Part shown: piece by piece, positions 49,280 to 61,301 of the stretch
Layout: each line of letters opens with the position of its first letter
How positions within the stretch are numbered: the stretch's first letter is position 1
From: Candidatus Saccharimonadota bacterium
Lineage (GTDB): Bacteria > Patescibacteriota > Saccharimonadia > Saccharimonadales > UBA4665
Assembly (NCBI GenBank): GCA_028286345.1
Contig: JAQBRT010000001.1
Span: forward strand, 310,001 to 374,000
Direction of reading: 5' to 3'
Length of the DNA stretch: 64,000 nt
Program-made: the position numbers and the translations under genes
Notes under the pieces: model-generated
The model's input: the letters and a program-made list of their open reading frames with translations, nothing else
Database searches by the model: none
What the model was told of the DNA's origin: nothing

Positions 49280-50728
49280 ATGAGCAAATACTATGTCACC
49301 ACATCTATTCCCTACGTTAACGGCGAACCACACCTCGGTCACGCCATGGAATTCATTATGGCTGATGTTCTGGCCCGCCGCGCCCGCCAGAACGGTGACG
49401 ATGTAATTTTCAGCATCGGTACAGACGAACACGGCGGCAAAATCGCCGAAAAAGCAGAAGAACTTGGTATTAAACCCCAAGCCTTTGCTGATAAAATGAG
49501 CAAATCTTTTGCTGCCCTGGCAGATGACCTCAATGTCAGCAATGACCGCTTTATCCGTACCACTGACAAAGCTCACGAAGATCGCGCTGGCCTCATTTGG
49601 AAAGCGCTCCACAAAGATATTTACAAAGGTAAATACACCGGTTGGTACTGCACCGGCGACGAGGCTTTCTTTACCGAAACTGAAGTCAAAGCCAACAACG
49701 GCATCTGCCCCAATCACAACCGCCCCTACGAAAAAATTGAGGAAGAAAACTACTTTTTCAAACTCAGTAAATACACCGGCGCAATTCTGGAAGCCATAGA
49801 AACCGGCGCTTTTAAAGTTATCCCGGAAACCCGCAAAAACGAAATTTTGTTTGTCCTTAAAGAGGGCCTGGATGACATTAGTATCTCAAGGCCTAAGGAC
49901 AAAATTACTTGGGGCATCCCCGTTCCAGGCAGTAAAGACCAGGTCATGTATGTCTGGTTCGAAGCGCTGATGAACTACATCACCGTCCTTGGATACCCCG
50001 AGCACAACGATTTTAAAGAATACTGGCCCGCTAATGTCCAAGTGATTGGCAAAGATATTATTCGTTTCCACGCTGCTATTTGGCCGGCTATATTGCTTGG
50101 CCTTGGAATTGATCTGCCAGAAAAGCTGTATGTTCACGGCTTCATCAATGTTGATGGCAAAAAAATGAGCAAATCACTCGGTAATTACATCGCGCCAAAA
50201 GACATCATAAGCAAATACGGCTGCGATCCATTCCGCTATTACTTCCTGCGCCATATCCCCAGCTACAACGACGGCGACTTTACCTGGGAAAGCTTTGAAA
50301 AAGCCTACAACAATGAGCTTGCTAACGAGCTTGGCAACGCTGTCCAACGCACCGCCGTCATGATTGAGAAATATCAAAAGGGCATCATTGGCGACATCCC
50401 CGGACCCGCGCATGACATTGCCCAGTACGTGCAGGCGCTCGACGACTGTCGCTTTGACCGTGCCCTCGACGAAGTCTGGGAGCAAGTCCGTGGACTCAAC
50501 CAATATATTGACGAAGAAAAGCCCTGGATGATCGCCAAAGAAGAAGACGAAGACCACTTGCGTGAAGTCCTGGCCTACCAGGTTGGTAGCCTACTCGAAA
50601 TTGCCGAACTACTAGAACCATTTATGCCCGAAACCGCTGCCAAAATCGAAGCTGTCTTTTCCGAAGGCATTATCCGCCCAATTGACGGCACACTGTTCCC
50701 TAAACACGACGCCCCGAGCCATGATTGA
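49280..50728 (+). CDS. metG: Methionyl-tRNA synthetase
   Basis: 482 residues, the short form without the C-terminal dimer domain. TSIPYVNGEPHLGHAME (HIGH motif HLGH), a zinc-knuckle-like insertion with YCTGDEAFF and CPNHNRP, WGIPVPG, KKMSKSLGN (KMSKS) and the anticodon-binding helical domain with EEKPWMIAKEE. TACACT at 49268-49273 is 6 nt before the ATG, so this too may be leaderless. The end overlaps the phosphatase gene by 8 bp. Confidence 0.97.
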   Translation: MSKYYVTTSIPYVNGEPHLGHAMEFIMADVLARRARQNGDDVIFSIGTDEHGGKIAEKAEELGIKPQAFADKMSKSFAALADDLNVSNDRFIRTTDKAHEDRAGLIWKALHKDIYKGKYTGWYCTGDEAFFTETEVKANNGICPNHNRPYEKIEEENYFFKLSKYTGAILEAIETGAFKVIPETRKNEILFVLKEGLDDISISRPKDKITWGIPVPGSKDQVMYVWFEALMNYITVLGYPEHNDFKEYWPANVQVIGKDIIRFHAAIWPAILLGLGIDLPEKLYVHGFINVDGKKMSKSLGNYIAPKDIISKYGCDPFRYYFLRHIPSYNDGDFTWESFEKAYNNELANELGNAVQRTAVMIEKYQKGIIGDIPGPAHDIAQYVQALDDCRFDRALDEVWEQVRGLNQYIDEEKPWMIAKEEDEDHLREVLAYQVGSLLEIAELLEPFMPETAAKIEAVFSEGIIRPIDGTLFPKHDAPSHD

Positions 50729-51371
50729 TGCGTATTTTATCCGTCACGGCATGGCCAAAGTTAACGAGCAACACGGCTACTACGGTGGCCGCAGCAATGC
50801 ATCGCCACTCAATGAAGTTGGCGTCCATCAGTCCATAGTTCACGGCTTAGATATTGCCCGCCACGGCCTCATGCCGGATGTGGTCATTGCCAGTCCTGCC
50901 GTTCGCACCCGTGATACTGCTACGCTAGCACTACAGGCCGCTGGCGTTGATCTAAACCTTCTTATTGAGCCACGTTTCCAAGAAGTTTCACAAGGCAGTT
51001 GGGAAGGGCAGCTCCGTAAAAAATGCATGACCCGCAATATGGAACGTCGTGCCGTCCGTCTAGGTGACCGCTTTAAGGCGCCTGGTGGTGAGTCCAACCG
51101 CGAAGTGCGCAACCGCGTGCTCGAGGCTGTGCACGAAGAGATTGAACCCTTGAACATTCCCGGCCAAACCAGTACCGTCTTTGTCTATGGCCACGCCTAT
51201 GCCAGCAAATTGCTCTATGCCCACCTTGCCGGCTGGGATTTTACCCACATGCGCAGCCAAGATATACCCCACACCTCCATGACCCAGCTTCGCTTTGATG
51301 ACCATGACTGGCTGCCGGGTGTTTTTGGCCGTATGGCATACGAGCTTGACTTAGAAAGCGAGGCCTCATGA
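50721..51371 (+). CDS. Histidine phosphatase (phosphoglycerate-mutase-like)
   Basis: 216 residues. FIRHGMAK holds the phospho-accepting His; VIASPAVRTRDTA gives the second Arg; FQEVSQGSWEG is the usual acidic region; VFVYGHAYASKLL holds the second His. Substrate unknown. ATG overlaps the metG stop; the stop overlaps tatD by ATGA. Confidence 0.9.
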   Translation: MIDAYFIRHGMAKVNEQHGYYGGRSNASPLNEVGVHQSIVHGLDIARHGLMPDVVIASPAVRTRDTATLALQAAGVDLNLLIEPRFQEVSQGSWEGQLRKKCMTRNMERRAVRLGDRFKAPGGESNREVRNRVLEAVHEEIEPLNIPGQTSTVFVYGHAYASKLLYAHLAGWDFTHMRSQDIPHTSMTQLRFDDHDWLPGVFGRMAYELDLESEAS

Positions 51372-52186
51372 TTGAACTCGTTGACACCCATTGCCACATC
51401 CAGTCGGCCGGCAATCCGAATGGCGAGCGCCATACGGCCGAATTATGGGCAAAAACCCCCGATTTACAGGCCAAAGACCTAGTGGCTAGTGCGGCCGAGG
51501 CGGGCGTGACGCGGCTTATCTGCGTAGGCTGTGACCTTGGCGATAGCAAGCTGGCAGTCGGCTTTGTGCAGGATCAACCCGGTGCCTGGGCCAGTATTGG
51601 CATCCATCCGCACGAAGCTGCTGTGTATGCCGGCAAACAGGAGTTATTGGATGAGTTTGCCGAATTGGCAACAAATAAAAAAGTTGTCGCCATTGGCGAA
51701 TGCGGCCTAGACTTTTACTATAACCACTCTCCACAGGCCGAACAGGTCGAACTTTTAAAGTTTCAGTTGGATTTGGCCAAAAAGCACGATTTACCGGCGA
51801 TTTTTCATGTTCGTGATGCCTTTGAGCTGTTTTGGCCCATATTGGAGGCTCATGACGGCATCAGGGGTGTTTTGCATAGTTTTACAGATACAGCCGAAAA
51901 CATGAACAAAGCCGTCGAAAAAGGCTGGTATATTGGCGTAAATGGCATCGCCACATTTTCTAAATCGGCCGCGCAAATGGCCGTTTACAAGGCGATTCCG
52001 TTGCAAAACCTACTGCTCGAAACCGACGCTCCTTTCTTGACTCCTACCCCTTATCGTGGTACTATAAATGAACCAAAGCGCATACGGGTGGTCTCGGAAT
52101 TTTTGGCAGAACTACGGGGCGAAGACCTCGAGCAGCTTGCTGCGGCCACAACCCAGAATGCCCAGGCGCTATTTGGAATCAAATAA
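51368..52186 (+). CDS. TatD-family metal-dependent DNase
   Basis: 272 residues. DTHCHIQ (HxH metal site), IGIHPHEA, AIGECGLDFYY, HVRDAFELF, VLHSFTDTAENM and LLETDAPFLTP follow the TatD order exactly. It works in DNA repair, nucleic acid turnover or RNA processing. The gene pair metG-tatD is often found together in bacteria, which fits. Confidence 0.95.
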   Translation: MIELVDTHCHIQSAGNPNGERHTAELWAKTPDLQAKDLVASAAEAGVTRLICVGCDLGDSKLAVGFVQDQPGAWASIGIHPHEAAVYAGKQELLDEFAELATNKKVVAIGECGLDFYYNHSPQAEQVELLKFQLDLAKKHDLPAIFHVRDAFELFWPILEAHDGIRGVLHSFTDTAENMNKAVEKGWYIGVNGIATFSKSAAQMAVYKAIPLQNLLLETDAPFLTPTPYRGTINEPKRIRVVSEFLAELRGEDLEQLAAATTQNAQALFGIK

Positions 52187-52187
52187 G

Positions 52188-52454
52188 ATGGCTACACAAT
52201 ACGCCCCATTCTCACCAGAACACCGCTCGTCTCCTGAAGACCAAGCGGTTTCTATTCGTATGATGATGATTCAGAATGCCGATGCTTTATTCAACATGGT
52301 CCCGGTTCCAGCCGGAGCTATCGAAACCCCAACCGAAGCTCAGCGGGTTGTGCCACGCCAAGTTACTAACCCTATTGTTAACCATGTCATGAACCAGCCA
52401 ACGATGGGCGAGGCGGCTCAAGATATTATCGATGAAATCTATGGCCAACACTAA
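52188..52454 (+). CDS. Small hypothetical protein
   Basis: 88 residues, starting directly after the tatD stop. Soluble, Met- and Pro-containing, with an acidic helical end (MGEAAQDIIDEIYGQH). Overlaps the next gene by 14 bp. No family recognised. Confidence 0.65.
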   Translation: MATQYAPFSPEHRSSPEDQAVSIRMMMIQNADALFNMVPVPAGAIETPTEAQRVVPRQVTNPIVNHVMNQPTMGEAAQDIIDEIYGQH

Positions 52455-52839
52455 AATCAGCCGTTTACTGCCTAAACTACCTGGCCGACAGGCAACTGAT
52501 GACCAGCGCCGTGCAGAAGCCTACCAGCGCCTGCTCCGCCTAGAAGCTAAACTCGGCGGTGAGCTGTTTGGCCCCGTACCAGCCGGCCGCAGCCGCGAGT
52601 TCTTCTGCCTTGATGAGCGCACCTGGGTCTGGCACGAATCGTGGATTGACGCCTACGGCAACACTCAAATGATCAACACCCATTACACAGTACGTCCTGA
52701 TGCTGTCCTTAAGTCACAGAACAACCAGGGCTACCAAAAAGTCTCAGCCGACGAGTTTAAGACATTGCGCCAAGCCATCAAGCTATATGTCCAGCGCGTA
52801 CCAGCCGAGCTGCAGCGCTACCAATTTAGTACAATTTAG
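52441..52839 (+). CDS. Hypothetical protein, coupled to its neighbours
   Basis: 132 residues, basic, soluble. A helical start (DDQRRAEAYQRLLRLEAKLGGELFG) then a beta-rich part with FFCLDERTWVWHESWID and TQMINTHYTVRPDAV. No named family recognised. It lies within a tight run tatD-88aa-132aa-cysteine desulfurase. Confidence 0.7.
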   Translation: MANTKISRLLPKLPGRQATDDQRRAEAYQRLLRLEAKLGGELFGPVPAGRSREFFCLDERTWVWHESWIDAYGNTQMINTHYTVRPDAVLKSQNNQGYQKVSADEFKTLRQAIKLYVQRVPAELQRYQFSTI

Positions 52840-52845
52840 AGAGTT

Positions 52846-53973
52846 ATGACTGTACGCTACTTTGACCACGCGGCCGCCACGCCGCTTGACGCTGACGTTC
52901 TGGCTGCCATGCAGCCTTATTTTTCGGAACAATTTTATAACCCGTCTGCCACCTACACGGCCGGCCAATCTGCACGAAAATCGCTAGAAGCCGCCCGCAC
53001 CCAAGTTGCAGCAGTGCTCGCTGCCCGTGCCAGCGAGATTATCTTCACTGCCGGCGGTACCGAGGCAAACAACCTGGCGATCCATGGCATCATGCAACGC
53101 TTTCCCGAAGGCAATATCGTCGTTAGCAGCATCGAGCATGACTCAGTCCTAGCTCCCGCGCATCACTATGACTGCCGAGAGGTTGCTGTTATGGCTGATG
53201 GCCGGATTGACCTTGAAGACCTCAAGGCTAAGATTGATGACAATACGGTCCTGGTGAGCATTATGTACGCCAACAATGAGGTGGGTACCCTCCAGCCACT
53301 ACGCGATGTTGGCCAGCTTATCCAAGGGCTGCGCAAAGGCCGCGCCAGGCCGCTCTATTTCCATACCGATGCCTGCCAGGCAGCAAATTACCTAGACCTT
53401 CAGGCCTCACGGCTGGGCGTTGACCTTATGACCCTCAATGGCGGCAAAATATATGGCCCAAAGCAGAGCGGGGTGCTATTTGTGCGCGGCGGGCTGGTGC
53501 TAGAGCCTCTGATTCTTGGCGGTGGCCAGGAACGCGGCTTGCGCAGCGGCACCGAAAACGTTGCTGGTGCAGTTGGTTTTGCCGCCGCCCTAACCAAAAC
53601 TCACAGCCTACGCCGTGAAGAAGCCCAGCGCCTTGAAGGGTTGCAAGAACAATTTGTTGACCTGTTAACAGAGAAGATTCCCCAAGCGGTACTGAACGGC
53701 TCACGCAAATCCCGGCTGGCCAATAACGTGCACATTACGCTGCCTGGATTTGATAATGAACGCTTACTAATCCAGCTCGACGAAGCTGGCTTTTTGGCCG
53801 CTGCCGGCTCGGCCTGTAGCGCCAGCAATGAAGAACCATCGCACGTGCTACGGGCAATGGGTTTGTCTGACCAAGCTGCCCAAGCCAGCCTACGTTTTAC
53901 TATGGGGCGCGCCACGACCGAAGAACAGGTCCGCCAAGTAGTCGATACGCTATCATCTCTGGTTGCTCAGTAA
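52846..53973 (+). CDS. Cysteine desulfurase (NifS/IscS family)
   Basis: 375 residues, PLP-dependent fold. YFDHAAATPLD start, TAGGTEANNLAI, SSIEHDSVLAP, SIMYANNEVGTLQP, FHTDACQA, the PLP lysine in LNGGKIYGPK (usual SGHKIYGPKG), RSGTENVAG, and the catalytic Cys loop SACSASNEEPSHVLRAMG. It provides sulfur for tRNA thiolation or Fe-S clusters; no mnmA or scaffold gene is in view. The last codons contain the promoter of the ATPase operon. Confidence 0.93.
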   Translation: MTVRYFDHAAATPLDADVLAAMQPYFSEQFYNPSATYTAGQSARKSLEAARTQVAAVLAARASEIIFTAGGTEANNLAIHGIMQRFPEGNIVVSSIEHDSVLAPAHHYDCREVAVMADGRIDLEDLKAKIDDNTVLVSIMYANNEVGTLQPLRDVGQLIQGLRKGRARPLYFHTDACQAANYLDLQASRLGVDLMTLNGGKIYGPKQSGVLFVRGGLVLEPLILGGGQERGLRSGTENVAGAVGFAAALTKTHSLRREEAQRLEGLQEQFVDLLTEKIPQAVLNGSRKSRLANNVHITLPGFDNERLLIQLDEAGFLAAAGSACSASNEEPSHVLRAMGLSDQAAQASLRFTMGRATTEEQVRQVVDTLSSLVAQ

Positions 53974-53990
53974 AGCAAAAGCGATATACT
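53963..53990 (+). promoter_or_regulatory. Promoter of the F1-like ATPase operon
   Basis: TTGCTC at 53963-53968, 16-nt spacer, TATACT at 53985-53990, in the end of the cysteine desulfurase gene. ATG 54001 is 10 nt after the -10 box, so the leader would be about 4 nt. Confidence 0.55.
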
Positions 53991-54000
53991 ACAGTCAGAA

Positions 54001-54870
54001 ATGACGCGTCGCCTATTTGCTTTGTCCCTACTTGCCCTGGTACTTGTACCTGGCTTATCGGTGCCTGCGTTTGCAGCTTCAAAAACTCCGGCCGCTACCC
54101 CAAAAGAAGATATTAGCCAAGCTATTACGACGAGCTATAGCGGTGATAGTTCCATCCAGGTGGGCATTATTGTTAAGTTGAAAGATAAAACCGTTGGAAC
54201 GGTTGAGCCACTCCAAGAGGCTGATGCAGAAAAGATGCTTGGCGTAGTCGTGGCCCCTGACGCTGCTGCCGTTACGCTTACTCCAGAAACTGGTAACAAA
54301 CAGCAGATATTTGTTGCCACATCGGGCCGTTATGACGTACTGGTTTCCAACCAGAATGGCATCATTAACCCTGGTGACTTGGTGACAATCTCGGCGGTTA
54401 CCGGTATTGGTATGAAAGCTGATGAAAACCAGGCACAGACACTCGGGAAAGCGGTCAGTGGCTTTACCGGCACCCAGAACGTGATTAGCAAAGTCACGCT
54501 TAAAGACAGCCTTGGCCACCAGACCACGGCCGCTATTGGCCGCATTACTATCGACATCAGCATTATGCACAACCCGTTGCAGCAAAAGGCGACTGACTTT
54601 TTGCCAGCTTTCTTAGCACATGCGGCTACCACGGTGGCCTCAAAACGAGTTAGCGCTGCCCGCGTTTACTTGGGTTTGGCTATCCTAATGGTAAGTGGTT
54701 TTGTGACGGCCAATATTGTCTATAGCGGCGTGCGCAGCGGTATGATCGCAGTCGGCCGTAACCCGTTGTCCAAAAAGTCGATTATTAAAAGCCTTTTTCA
54801 GGCAATTGCCGGCGGTTTAATTGTTTTCATTGCCGGGATTTTTGCAGTATACTTAATTCTAAAGCTTTAG
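54001..54870 (+). CDS. Secreted domain fused to an ATP-synthase-c-like hairpin without carboxylate
   Basis: 289 residues. A signal peptide (about 1-26, ending PAFAAS), an external beta-rich domain (about 35-205; IQVGIIVKLKDKTVGTVEPL, LGVVVAP, NPGDLVTISAVTGIGMKAD), then two membrane helices (about 222-246 and 260-286). The loop between them is SGMIAVGRNPLSKKS, matching the polar loop of F-type c subunits (R-Q/N-P). The second helix, FQAIAGGLIVFIAGIFAVYLIL, has no Asp or Glu where c subunits carry the ion-binding carboxylate (about 18 residues after the Pro); neither has the first. It occupies the c-subunit place in an atp-like operon. Ring formation is inferred. Confidence 0.75.
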   Translation: MTRRLFALSLLALVLVPGLSVPAFAASKTPAATPKEDISQAITTSYSGDSSIQVGIIVKLKDKTVGTVEPLQEADAEKMLGVVVAPDAAAVTLTPETGNKQQIFVATSGRYDVLVSNQNGIINPGDLVTISAVTGIGMKADENQAQTLGKAVSGFTGTQNVISKVTLKDSLGHQTTAAIGRITIDISIMHNPLQQKATDFLPAFLAHAATTVASKRVSAARVYLGLAILMVSGFVTANIVYSGVRSGMIAVGRNPLSKKSIIKSLFQAIAGGLIVFIAGIFAVYLILKL

Positions 54871-54882
54871 CGCTTTGAGCAA

Positions 54883-54904
54883 GCTAACAGTAACCCCTGT
54901 TAGC
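54883..54904 (+). promoter_or_regulatory. Intergenic hairpin after the c-like gene
   Basis: GCTAACAG/CTGTTAGC with a six-base loop and no T-tract. It could stabilise the upstream mRNA or cause partial termination, which would raise the c-like protein over the other subunits. Confidence 0.4.
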
Positions 54905-54951
54905 AACAAGGGAATTCACAAAAAAACGACGCGTATGGTGGGTAAAAAAAG

Positions 54952-55572
54952 ATGACAATTTGGTGGTTAGTGCTAATCCTGGCATTTCTGGCTGCTGCCT
55001 TTGGTGGCTTTATTTGGATTATTTTGCGCCTTGGTGGCGGCTCCGGAAAGCCAAAATCAGAGATTGAAACCATGGAAGGCGCTGTTAAGAACGACGTCGA
55101 ACATATTTTTAATGAGGACTTCCGTGAAGAACTGCGTAACCGCGGCCGCTTGCACTTTGAAAAAATCATTGGCGAGAACGCCATGTTCCTACAGCAGGAC
55201 CTCCGCCTAACTACTTCACAGCTCAACGAGTACATGAAAACGGAGATTACCTCCAAGCTCCGTGAGGAGTTTGAGAAGTATGAACAGTCAATTATGGACG
55301 CCAAGCAATTGGCCGTTGAATCCATCCAGAAGACTAATGCTGCCATTGATGAACAGCGTGAAATCCTGGGCCAGGAAGTCCAAAAAGAGATTATGGCCGA
55401 GAAGAAGCAACTGGTTCAGCGTTTTGAACAGAATATGACCGACATTATCAACCACTACGTACTGGCTGCAATTGGTAACCAGATTGACTTGAACGATCAG
55501 CTTGAGTATATCTTGGCCGACCTGGAAGCAAATAAGCAGGCAATTCTCGAGGATATTGCCCATGGCGCCTAA
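54952..55572 (+). CDS. atpF: F-type ATPase b-like peripheral stalk subunit
   Basis: 206 residues. One N-terminal membrane helix (about 3-25) and then almost entirely charged helix (about 40-200) with heptad-like spacing, the layout of subunit b. A Gly-rich GGGSGKPKSE linker follows the membrane helix. It would tie the F1 head to the membrane module. Longer than the usual b (about 160), with an extended C-terminal helix. It overlaps the delta-like gene by 11 bp. Confidence 0.8.
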   Translation: MTIWWLVLILAFLAAAFGGFIWIILRLGGGSGKPKSEIETMEGAVKNDVEHIFNEDFREELRNRGRLHFEKIIGENAMFLQQDLRLTTSQLNEYMKTEITSKLREEFEKYEQSIMDAKQLAVESIQKTNAAIDEQREILGQEVQKEIMAEKKQLVQRFEQNMTDIINHYVLAAIGNQIDLNDQLEYILADLEANKQAILEDIAHGA

Positions 55573-56128
55573 AACAGCAGCTACCGCACCAGCGTTTAGC
55601 CTGCCACTCAGCGTTGTTGGGCCGGTTGATTTAGGCCGTATGATCCGTGAGCTCGAAGCGCTCGATAACGAACTCTTGCAGCAGGAATTACGTAAGGACC
55701 AACAGGTTAAACTGCCTAAAACCTCACACCTGCTCGATCAGACCATCGAGCTCAACAAATACGACCTCCTCAAAGAGGCCGACCGTAAGGAGTTAAAGCA
55801 GCAGCTGGCTCATCTGCACGATAGCGCACCAACACTGCATATTAGCTTTAGTGCCGACCCATCACCGCTGTTTATTGAGAAAATAATGGCCTGGCTCCGC
55901 AAAGAAATCAGCCCGCAACTACTACTGACCATTGGCGAACAGCCAAACATTGGTGCCGGCTGTGTCGTCCGTACCACAAATAAATATTTTGACTTTAGCC
56001 TCCGTGACCACTTTATGAAACAAAAAGTACTGCTCATGGAGAGCCTAAGCGGAGTAACGCGGCCCGCGCCTGTTGCAGCGCCAGTAGCACCACCAGCCGC
56101 TGCTGTTCATCAGAAAGTCCAGGCATGA
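55562..56128 (+). CDS. atpH: F-type ATPase delta-like subunit
   Basis: 188 residues. N-terminal helices (about 15-75), a middle region, then [35 protein letters not shown], which matches the C-terminal end of delta (GGxxxRxGDxxxDxSxRxxL). The Ala/Pro tail after residue 165 is extra. Delta joins the top of F1 to subunit b. Its N-terminal domain is shorter and less recognisable than usual. Overlaps alpha by ATGA. Confidence 0.78.
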   Translation: MAPKTAATAPAFSLPLSVVGPVDLGRMIRELEALDNELLQQELRKDQQVKLPKTSHLLDQTIELNKYDLLKEADRKELKQQLAHLHDSAPTLHISFSADPSPLFIEKIMAWLRKEISPQLLLTIGEQPNIGAGCVVRTTNKYFDFSLRDHFMKQKVLLMESLSGVTRPAPVAAPVAPPAAAVHQKVQA

Positions 56129-57677
56129 ACTCGGGCAACCAGCATTTTGATAAGCTAGTCGCAGCCGGTAACCCTGTCGGTGAAGTTATTGCTGTGGATA
56201 AGTTCTTGGTTAAAGCCCATGGCTTACAACCCTGTGCTGTCCACGCACTGATTATGTTTGAAGATGGTTCAAAAGGCTTTGTGCACCAAGTTCACCCGGA
56301 CCACGTTGTTGTCCTGCACCTGGGTTCTGAAACATTGCGTGTTGGCGTGATAGCGGTTGTCCAGCACCAGGAACTCGTCTGTAAGGTGGGCAAGGACTAC
56401 ATTGGCCGGGTTATAACCGCAACTGGCGAACCACTCGATGGCAAGGGGCCGATTGCGGCCACTAAGACCTGGCCGGTGTTTAACGTTGCACCACCACTGT
56501 TTGAACGTAAACTAGTTGAAGACCAGGTGGAAAGCGGCATTACAGCTATCGACTCCCTTTTCCCAATCGTACGCGGCCAGCGTATGGCGCTGCTTGGCGA
56601 TAGTAAGTCTGGTAAAAGTACCATGGCTACCCAGCTGACTATCAACCAGAAGAATACTGACCAGATTGTGGTGTTCTGCCTGATTGCTAAGCGTCGTGCT
56701 GATGTTGATACCTTGTTGAGCCGCCTCCGCGAAAACGGTGGCCTCGATAAAGCCATCATCGTGGTGTCCACCATGTTTGAATCGCTGATTATGAGCTACC
56801 TGGCGCCATATGTAGCCTGTTCGATGGCCGAATACCTCTGGCAGGAACAAGACCAGGATACGATTATTATTTATGACGACCTTACCTCCCATGCCCATGC
56901 CTACCGTGAAGTTGCACTACTGTCGGGCGTGAGCCCGGGCCGTGACTCCTACCCTGGTGACATGTTCTACGCCCACTCCAGCCTGCTGGAGCGCGCTGGC
57001 CGCCTGGAGCGCAATGGCCGCTGTTTGACGTGCGTGCCAATGGTTCACGCCGCTAACGGTGACATTACTGCCTACCTGCCAACCAACATCATGTCCATTA
57101 CTGATGGGCAGTGGATACTAGACATGGAGATTTTCCGCAATGGTATCCGCCCCGCACTTAACATCGGTCTGTCCGTAACCCGTGCCGGTGGCGTTGGCCA
57201 CAACAAACGCCAAAAGAATATTGCGGCGACCATACTCAAGACGCTTGCCGACTACCGCCAGGCGGAAGAGTTCTCGCACTTTGGTTCCGAACTGGCCCTG
57301 GAAGCAAAACGCGCCCTGGTTACCGGTAAGCGTATTTTTGAAGTGATTACCCAAAGCCCGACCGACACTTACTCGTTGGTATCCCAACAGCTAATGCTCG
57401 ACATTGTGCTTAACATGGAAGATGGCGTTGATATTGATATCAATGCCTTAAAATTGCATGTTACTGAATTTGCAGCCCAAGTGACCAGCGAGGAACAATT
57501 CGATAGCGTCCGGGACCAGCTGAAAGCTAAGTGCATTATCGAGATTAAGGGCGCCGAATCAGCTAAGCCGGCAGAGCCAGCCGCACCCCCTGAGGCTGCG
57601 CCTGATGAAAAACCAGAAGATAAGAAAGAAAAGAAAGACGACAAGCACAAGAAGAAAGAACCGGCGGAGGCAAAAGC

Positions 57678-57681
<4 letters not shown>
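56125..57681 (+). CDS. atpA: F1-type ATPase alpha subunit
   Basis: 518 residues. Beta-barrel start, P-loop GDSKSGKST (canonical GDRQTGKT), Walker B region [31 protein letters not shown], and the Arg-finger motif [11 protein letters not shown]. It carries a charged, Pro/Lys/Glu-rich tail of about 40 residues beyond the normal end. The non-catalytic nucleotide site and Arg finger are intact, so the head should be a working ATPase. Overlaps both neighbours by ATGA/GTGA. Confidence 0.93.
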
Positions 57682-60208
<2,527 letters not shown>

Positions 60209-60212
<4 letters not shown>

Positions 60213-61207
60213 TTGACAATAAAGTAATCAAAACCAAAGGAAGCGCCAGTCGGCGCGGCAGTACTATCGCAAACGCTAAACTGGGTGGCGGTGCGCGTCA
60301 CATAATATGAAAGCGTACCGGCATCGGCGCCAACAGGCGTCACGATTACCCGCGGTGCGTCAGTGAAGCGCTGGGCAAATGTAATGGTAAGAAAGCAGCC
60401 GGGTATGGTGTTGCTGCCGGTGTTGATGTTGATCGTGCCAGCAGTGTCAGAGCCGCTCACAGTCGAGGTACCGCCGGAACCCAAAGCTGGGCCGCTGGTC
60501 CTAGACGGTAGTGGGCCACCGGCAGTAATGTGGCTGGTTAGTACCAGGTTGCCGTTGAGCTGAAAAGTTGACGTAGTAATTTGCGGGGCGCTTAAGGGGC
60601 CGCTAAATGAGCCGCTGCCAGTAACTTGTAAACCTTTAGAAACCGAAAGTTGCCCTTGGATACCGGCGTCACCGCTTACTGCCAAGTTCTTGCCAACCTG
60701 GACTTGCCCAAAAGTACTAGTATCAGTGACATTGAGCGCACTTAGTGTTGTATTGCCACCAACTTGCAAGCTGCCGGCAGTTTCTACCGAGCTGCGCACC
60801 AAGACCTTGCCAGCAAAAATTGCATTAGCCTGGACGTTTAAAACTTGTTTGGCATCGCCAACTGTGGCGTCGCTGGTTGCCAGTTGATTGAGTACGCTGC
60901 TTGATAAATCGGCACTTTTAATAGTTGTATCAGTGGTTTTTTTGCTCTGGAAGTAGGTTAGTGCAATCACAACTCCGGCCAAGACAATGACAAACAAGAA
61001 CATAATCAGGTATATGTTAAAGCGCTTAATAAATGCCTTAAGGCCGCCACGCTCTTTTGTGGCTTCCTCGGGCTTTTTATTAGGGTCGGTGGCGTCGGTA
61101 ACGCCTTCGGTATCATCCGGGCGTTCGAGCGCGTCAATATCATCTGCGTTATCAGGCGCAGCTGTATTTTCCGTCTCTTCAGCGGGTTTTTGTTCCTCGT
61201 CAGCCAT
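60209..61207 (-). CDS. Membrane-anchored fibre-like surface protein
   Basis: 332 residues. Acidic cytoplasmic N-terminus (about 1-60), one transmembrane helix (about 67-90), then an external region. About 125-225 repeats a short pattern (LQVGGNTTLSALNV, VQVGKNLAVSGDAGIQGQLSVSKGLQVTG) like the beta-helical shafts of phage tail fibres and trimeric adhesins; a compact C-terminal head (about 235-332, with GTININTGSNT and a paired CFLT...CDST) ends the protein. Trimeric adhesin or receptor-binding role is inferred. Tail to tail with the ATPase operon, 4-bp overlap. Confidence 0.78.
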
Positions 61208-61301
61208 CTCTTAAATCGTTTACGGTTATCCTTACCATAATACCAGATATAAGCTCAAACGGATTGCCTTTTTAGCAAAATTGCAGCACTATATAGACAC
61301 C

